NCBI GenBank assembly: GCA_949742895.1
Contig: CATJRT010000155.1
Coordinates: 1-15,035, forward strand
DNA: 15,035 nt
Direction of reading: 5' to 3'
DNA from: an uncultured Eubacteriales bacterium
GTDB taxonomy: Bacteria > Bacillota_A > Clostridia > Oscillospirales > Oscillospiraceae
A model generated the notes under the pieces. The model ran no database searches. It had not been told where the DNA came from and was given only the letters and a program-made list of their open reading frames with translations. The position numbers and the translations under genes were made by a program. Position 1 is the first letter of the stretch; every line of letters starts with the position of its first letter. Positions 12,973-15,035 of the stretch are shown here, piece after piece.

Positions 12973-13830
12973 ATGGGCGCGGACAAGTGGGGCTACCACG
13001 TCTACGCCGCCCTGGCCCCCTCCTTCGTCGGCCAGTTCGAGGGCACTCCCGGCCAGATGGCCGCGGCCCTCAAAGAGATGGGCTTCTATGACGTGGCCGA
13101 GGTGGCCCTGGGGGCGGACCTCACCGCCGTGCACGAGGCCGCTGAGTTCGAGGAGCGGGGCGGCGAGCCCATGACCTCCTCCTGCTGTCCCGCATTCGTG
13201 GCCTTCGTTGAGAAGCACATGCCGGACCAGGCCCATCTCGTGTCCCACACCCCCTCCCCCATGGTGATGCTGGGCCGGCACATCAAGGACCGCGACCCCT
13301 TGGCCAAGGTGGTGTTCATCGGCCCCTGCGTGGCCAAGAAGCGGGAGTTCCAGCTCGGCCGCACCCGGGCCGCCATCGACCTGACCATCACCTTCGAAGA
13401 GCTGTACGCCATGCTCACGGCCAAGGGCATCGAGCTTTCCAAGATGAAGGAGCTCCCCCTGGACCATGCCAGCGGCTTCGGCCGCAGCTTCGCCGCCGGC
13501 GGCGGCGTGGCGGCGGCGGTGGGCCAGGCGCTGAAGGAGAAGGGCAGCGCCGTGGAGGCCCGCACCCTGCCGTGCAGCGGCATCGAGGAGTGCAAGATTG
13601 CCCTGCTGAAGATGTCCAAGGGCCTGCTGCCGGAGAACTTCATCGAGGGCATGGCCTGTCAGGGCGGCTGCGTCCAGGGCCCGGCCGTGATCATGCGCAG
13701 TCCCAAGAACAAGGCCGAGGTGGCCAAGCACGCCAAGCAGGCGGGCGAGCGCACCATCAACGGCGCGGTGAAGGACGCCAGCGCCCCCGCGCAGAGCGAA
13801 GCGAAAGAGCCCGCGGCCGCCAAGAAGTGA
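12964..13830 (+). pseudogene. C-terminal H-domain fragment of a second group B-like [FeFe]-hydrogenase
   Basis: The 288 residues from [10 protein letters not shown] to the TGA align without gaps for most of their length to the C-terminal part of the complete hydrogenase at 9174-10685. In the first 51 residues from GADKWG, 46 are identical. All H-cluster motifs remain: [17 protein letters not shown] and [13 protein letters not shown]. The ferredoxin-like N-terminal domain is absent. The open frame continues upstream to 12655, but that part is only the antisense of etfA. The ATG at 12973 has no ribosome site. It is therefore a 5'-truncated gene, cut at the breakpoint near 12970. Its own tail is alanine/lysine-rich ([15 protein letters not shown]). 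It was probably functional until the break, or is complete in the real genome if the join is an artefact. Confidence 0.85.
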
Positions 13831-13857
13831 GGCCGCGCCGCCAGATCTTACCGTCCG

Positions 13858-13889
13858 AAGGCCCCCGGCATATGAGCCGGGGGCCTTTT
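13858..13889 (+). terminator. Terminator after the second hydrogenase fragment
   Basis: A 12-bp perfect stem (13858-13869 with 13876-13887, core GGCCCCCGGC) has loop ATATGA and a short T run 13886-13889. Confidence 0.9.
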
Positions 13890-13913
13890 CTCCTGCCTTT
13901 TGCCGTCAGGCCC

Positions 13914-13942
13914 TTGCAATCGCGCCCGATCTCTTATATAAT
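13914..13942 (+). promoter_or_regulatory. Sigma-A promoter of leuS
   Basis: TTGCAA (13914-13919), 17 bp, perfect TATAAT (13937-13942). The predicted start is near 13949, so the leader is only ~53 nt and cannot hold a T-box. Confidence 0.85.
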
Positions 13943-14001
13943 ATCATGACTCGAAAGATCATCACGCGGCCCCGCGCCGTCAGCATGAGGAAGTGTTCAC
14001 A

Positions 14002-15035
14002 TTGAGATATGATTTCGCAGCCATCGAACCCAAGTGGCAGCAGCGCTGGGAACAGGCCAAGGTATACGCCGCCGAGGACCACAGCGACAAGCCCAAGTTC
14101 TACGGCCTCGTCGAGTTCCCCTATCCCTCCGGGCAGGGGCTCCACGTGGGCCATCCCCGGCCCTATACCGCCATGGACATCGTCACGCGGAAAAAGCGGA
14201 TGGACGGCTACAACGTGTTGTTCCCCATCGGCTTCGACGCCTTCGGCCTGCCCACGGAGAACTACGCCATCAAGAACCACGTCCACCCCGCCAAGGTGAC
14301 CCGGGACAACATCCGGAACTTCACCAGCCAGCTCAAGATGCTGGGCTTCGGCTTCGACTGGGACCGGGTGGTGGACACCACCGACCCCAGCTATTACAAA
14401 TGGACCCAATGGATCTTCCTCCAGCTCTACAAGAAGGGCCTGGCCTATAAGGCCACCATGCCTGTGAATTGGTGCACCTCCTGCAAGTGCGTGCTGGCCA
14501 ACGAGGAGGTGGTGGAGGGCGTGTGCGAGCGGTGCGGCTCCCCCGTGATCCGCAAGGAGAAGTCCCAGTGGATGCTGAAGATCACCGAGTACGCCCAGCG
14601 GCTCATCGACGATCTGGACGAGGTGGACTTCATCGAGCGGGTGAAGATCCAGCAGCGCAACTGGATCGGCCGCTCCACCGGCGCGGAGGTCGTGTTCAAG
14701 TCCACTGCTGGGGACGACATCGTGGTGTTCACCACCCGGCCCGACACCCTCTTCGGCGCCACCTATATGGTGCTGTCCCCGGAGCACGCCCTGGTGAACA
14801 GCTGGCTGGAGTCCGGCAGGCTGGCCAACGCGGATGAGGTGAGGGCCTATCAGAGGGCCGCCGCCTCCAAGTCCGACCTGGAGCGCACCGAGCTGAGCAA
14901 GGAAAAGACCGGCGTGAAGCTGGACGGCGTGGCGGGCGTCAACCCCGTCAACGGCCGGGAGATCCCCATCTTCATCTCCGACTACGTGCTGTCCACCTAC
15001 GGCACCGGGGCCATCATGGCCGTCCCCGCCCACGA
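14002..15035 (+). CDS. leuS: Leucyl-tRNA synthetase (3' end outside window)
   Basis: This class I synthetase charges tRNA-Leu. 344 codons are present. The N-terminus [17 protein letters not shown] is the standard bacterial LeuS start. The HIGH-type motif is HVGH (48-51) in [13 protein letters not shown] cysteine-bearing zinc segment (CTSCKC, CERCG) follows, then the CP1 editing domain begins with [12 protein letters not shown], and the window stops in its [12 protein letters not shown] motif. The start is TTG at 14002: GAGGAAG (13987-13993) is 8 nt upstream and no in-frame ATG lies nearby at the family's usual start. It has its own promoter and follows the truncated hydrogenase in the same direction, separated from it by a terminator. 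Confidence 0.95.
   Translation, partial: MRYDFAAIEPKWQQRWEQAKVYAAEDHSDKPKFYGLVEFPYPSGQGLHVGHPRPYTAMDIVTRKKRMDGYNVLFPIGFDAFGLPTENYAIKNHVHPAKVTRDNIRNFTSQLKMLGFGFDWDRVVDTTDPSYYKWTQWIFLQLYKKGLAYKATMPVNWCTSCKCVLANEEVVEGVCERCGSPVIRKEKSQWMLKITEYAQRLIDDLDEVDFIERVKIQQRNWIGRSTGAEVVFKSTAGDDIVVFTTRPDTLFGATYMVLSPEHALVNSWLESGRLANADEVRAYQRAAASKSDLERTELSKEKTGVKLDGVAGVNPVNGREIPIFISDYVLSTYGTGAIMAVPAH

Noticed and set aside
12973..13731. Minus-strand continuation of the etfA frame (up to 357 aa in total)
   Set aside because: Upstream of EELA the frame is antisense of the hydrogenase and shows no EtfA or other protein features.
13943..14001. T-box or other riboswitch upstream of leuS
   Set aside because: Only ~53 nt of leader follow the predicted start, with no specifier or antiterminator structure.
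1..15035. CRISPR arrays, tRNA/rRNA genes, insertion sequences, integrases or phage genes
   Set aside because: No regularly spaced repeats, tRNA-like cloverleaf ends, transposase or recombinase motifs (DDE, Tyr or Ser recombinase) were seen on either strand.

Overview
The window most likely comes from a high-GC, spore-forming gut Clostridia, probably Oscillospiraceae (Flavonifractor, Intestinimonas or Lawsonibacter type). The support is a full-length SpoIIE, Spo0A-type boxes, strong AAGGAG/GGAGG ribosome sites, G/C-ending codons, a monomeric [FeFe]-hydrogenase and EtfA. This placement rests on gene content and style, since no marker was searched. I see no CRISPR array, tRNA, rRNA, IS element or phage gene.

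Left part (1-6410). The end of a MerR-family regulator with a TipAS-type ligand domain converges on spoIIE (minus strand) across a bidirectional terminator. SpoIIE is divergent from a tightly packed plus-strand operon of four genes: tRNA-dihydrouridine synthase (DusB type), an ECF sigma factor, its membrane anti-sigma factor with a zinc-binding HxxxCxxC motif, and a Nudix hydrolase. Two junctions are ATGA overlaps and one is a 12-nt gap. The operon ends at a clear terminator. The two divergent promoters have their -35 elements inside one 8+8 bp inverted repeat.

Middle part (6411-12070). A strong promoter drives an EF-G-like translational GTPase with non-canonical G motifs. A small MazG-like nucleotide pyrophosphohydrolase follows. 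Just after it lies a 13-codon remnant that repeats the EF-G C-terminus and stop with almost only synonymous changes, and a terminator hairpin resembling the one just after the EF-G gene. Next come a complete minus-strand monomeric [FeFe]-hydrogenase (group B-like) with its own sigma-A promoter and terminator, and, divergently, a P-loop ATPase-like protein whose second domain has lost its P-loop.

Right part (12070-15035). A small minus-strand protein (possibly DUF6514-like) has a sigma-A promoter and two Spo0A-like boxes. Then a C-terminal piece of EtfA (minus) abuts, head to head, a C-terminal piece of a second hydrogenase (plus). Both genes are cut at the same 9-nt stretch near 12964-12972, so this is either a rearrangement breakpoint or an assembly chimera. 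If it is a chimera, everything right of about 12970 may belong elsewhere. The window ends inside leuS, which uses a TTG start and has its own promoter.

No unambiguous new defence or mobile system is visible. The items most worth a second look are the duplicated EF-G tail flanking the MazG-like gene, the etfA/hydrogenase junction, the dus-sigma-anti-sigma-Nudix operon with its shared divergent promoter region, and the Spo0A-box small gene.
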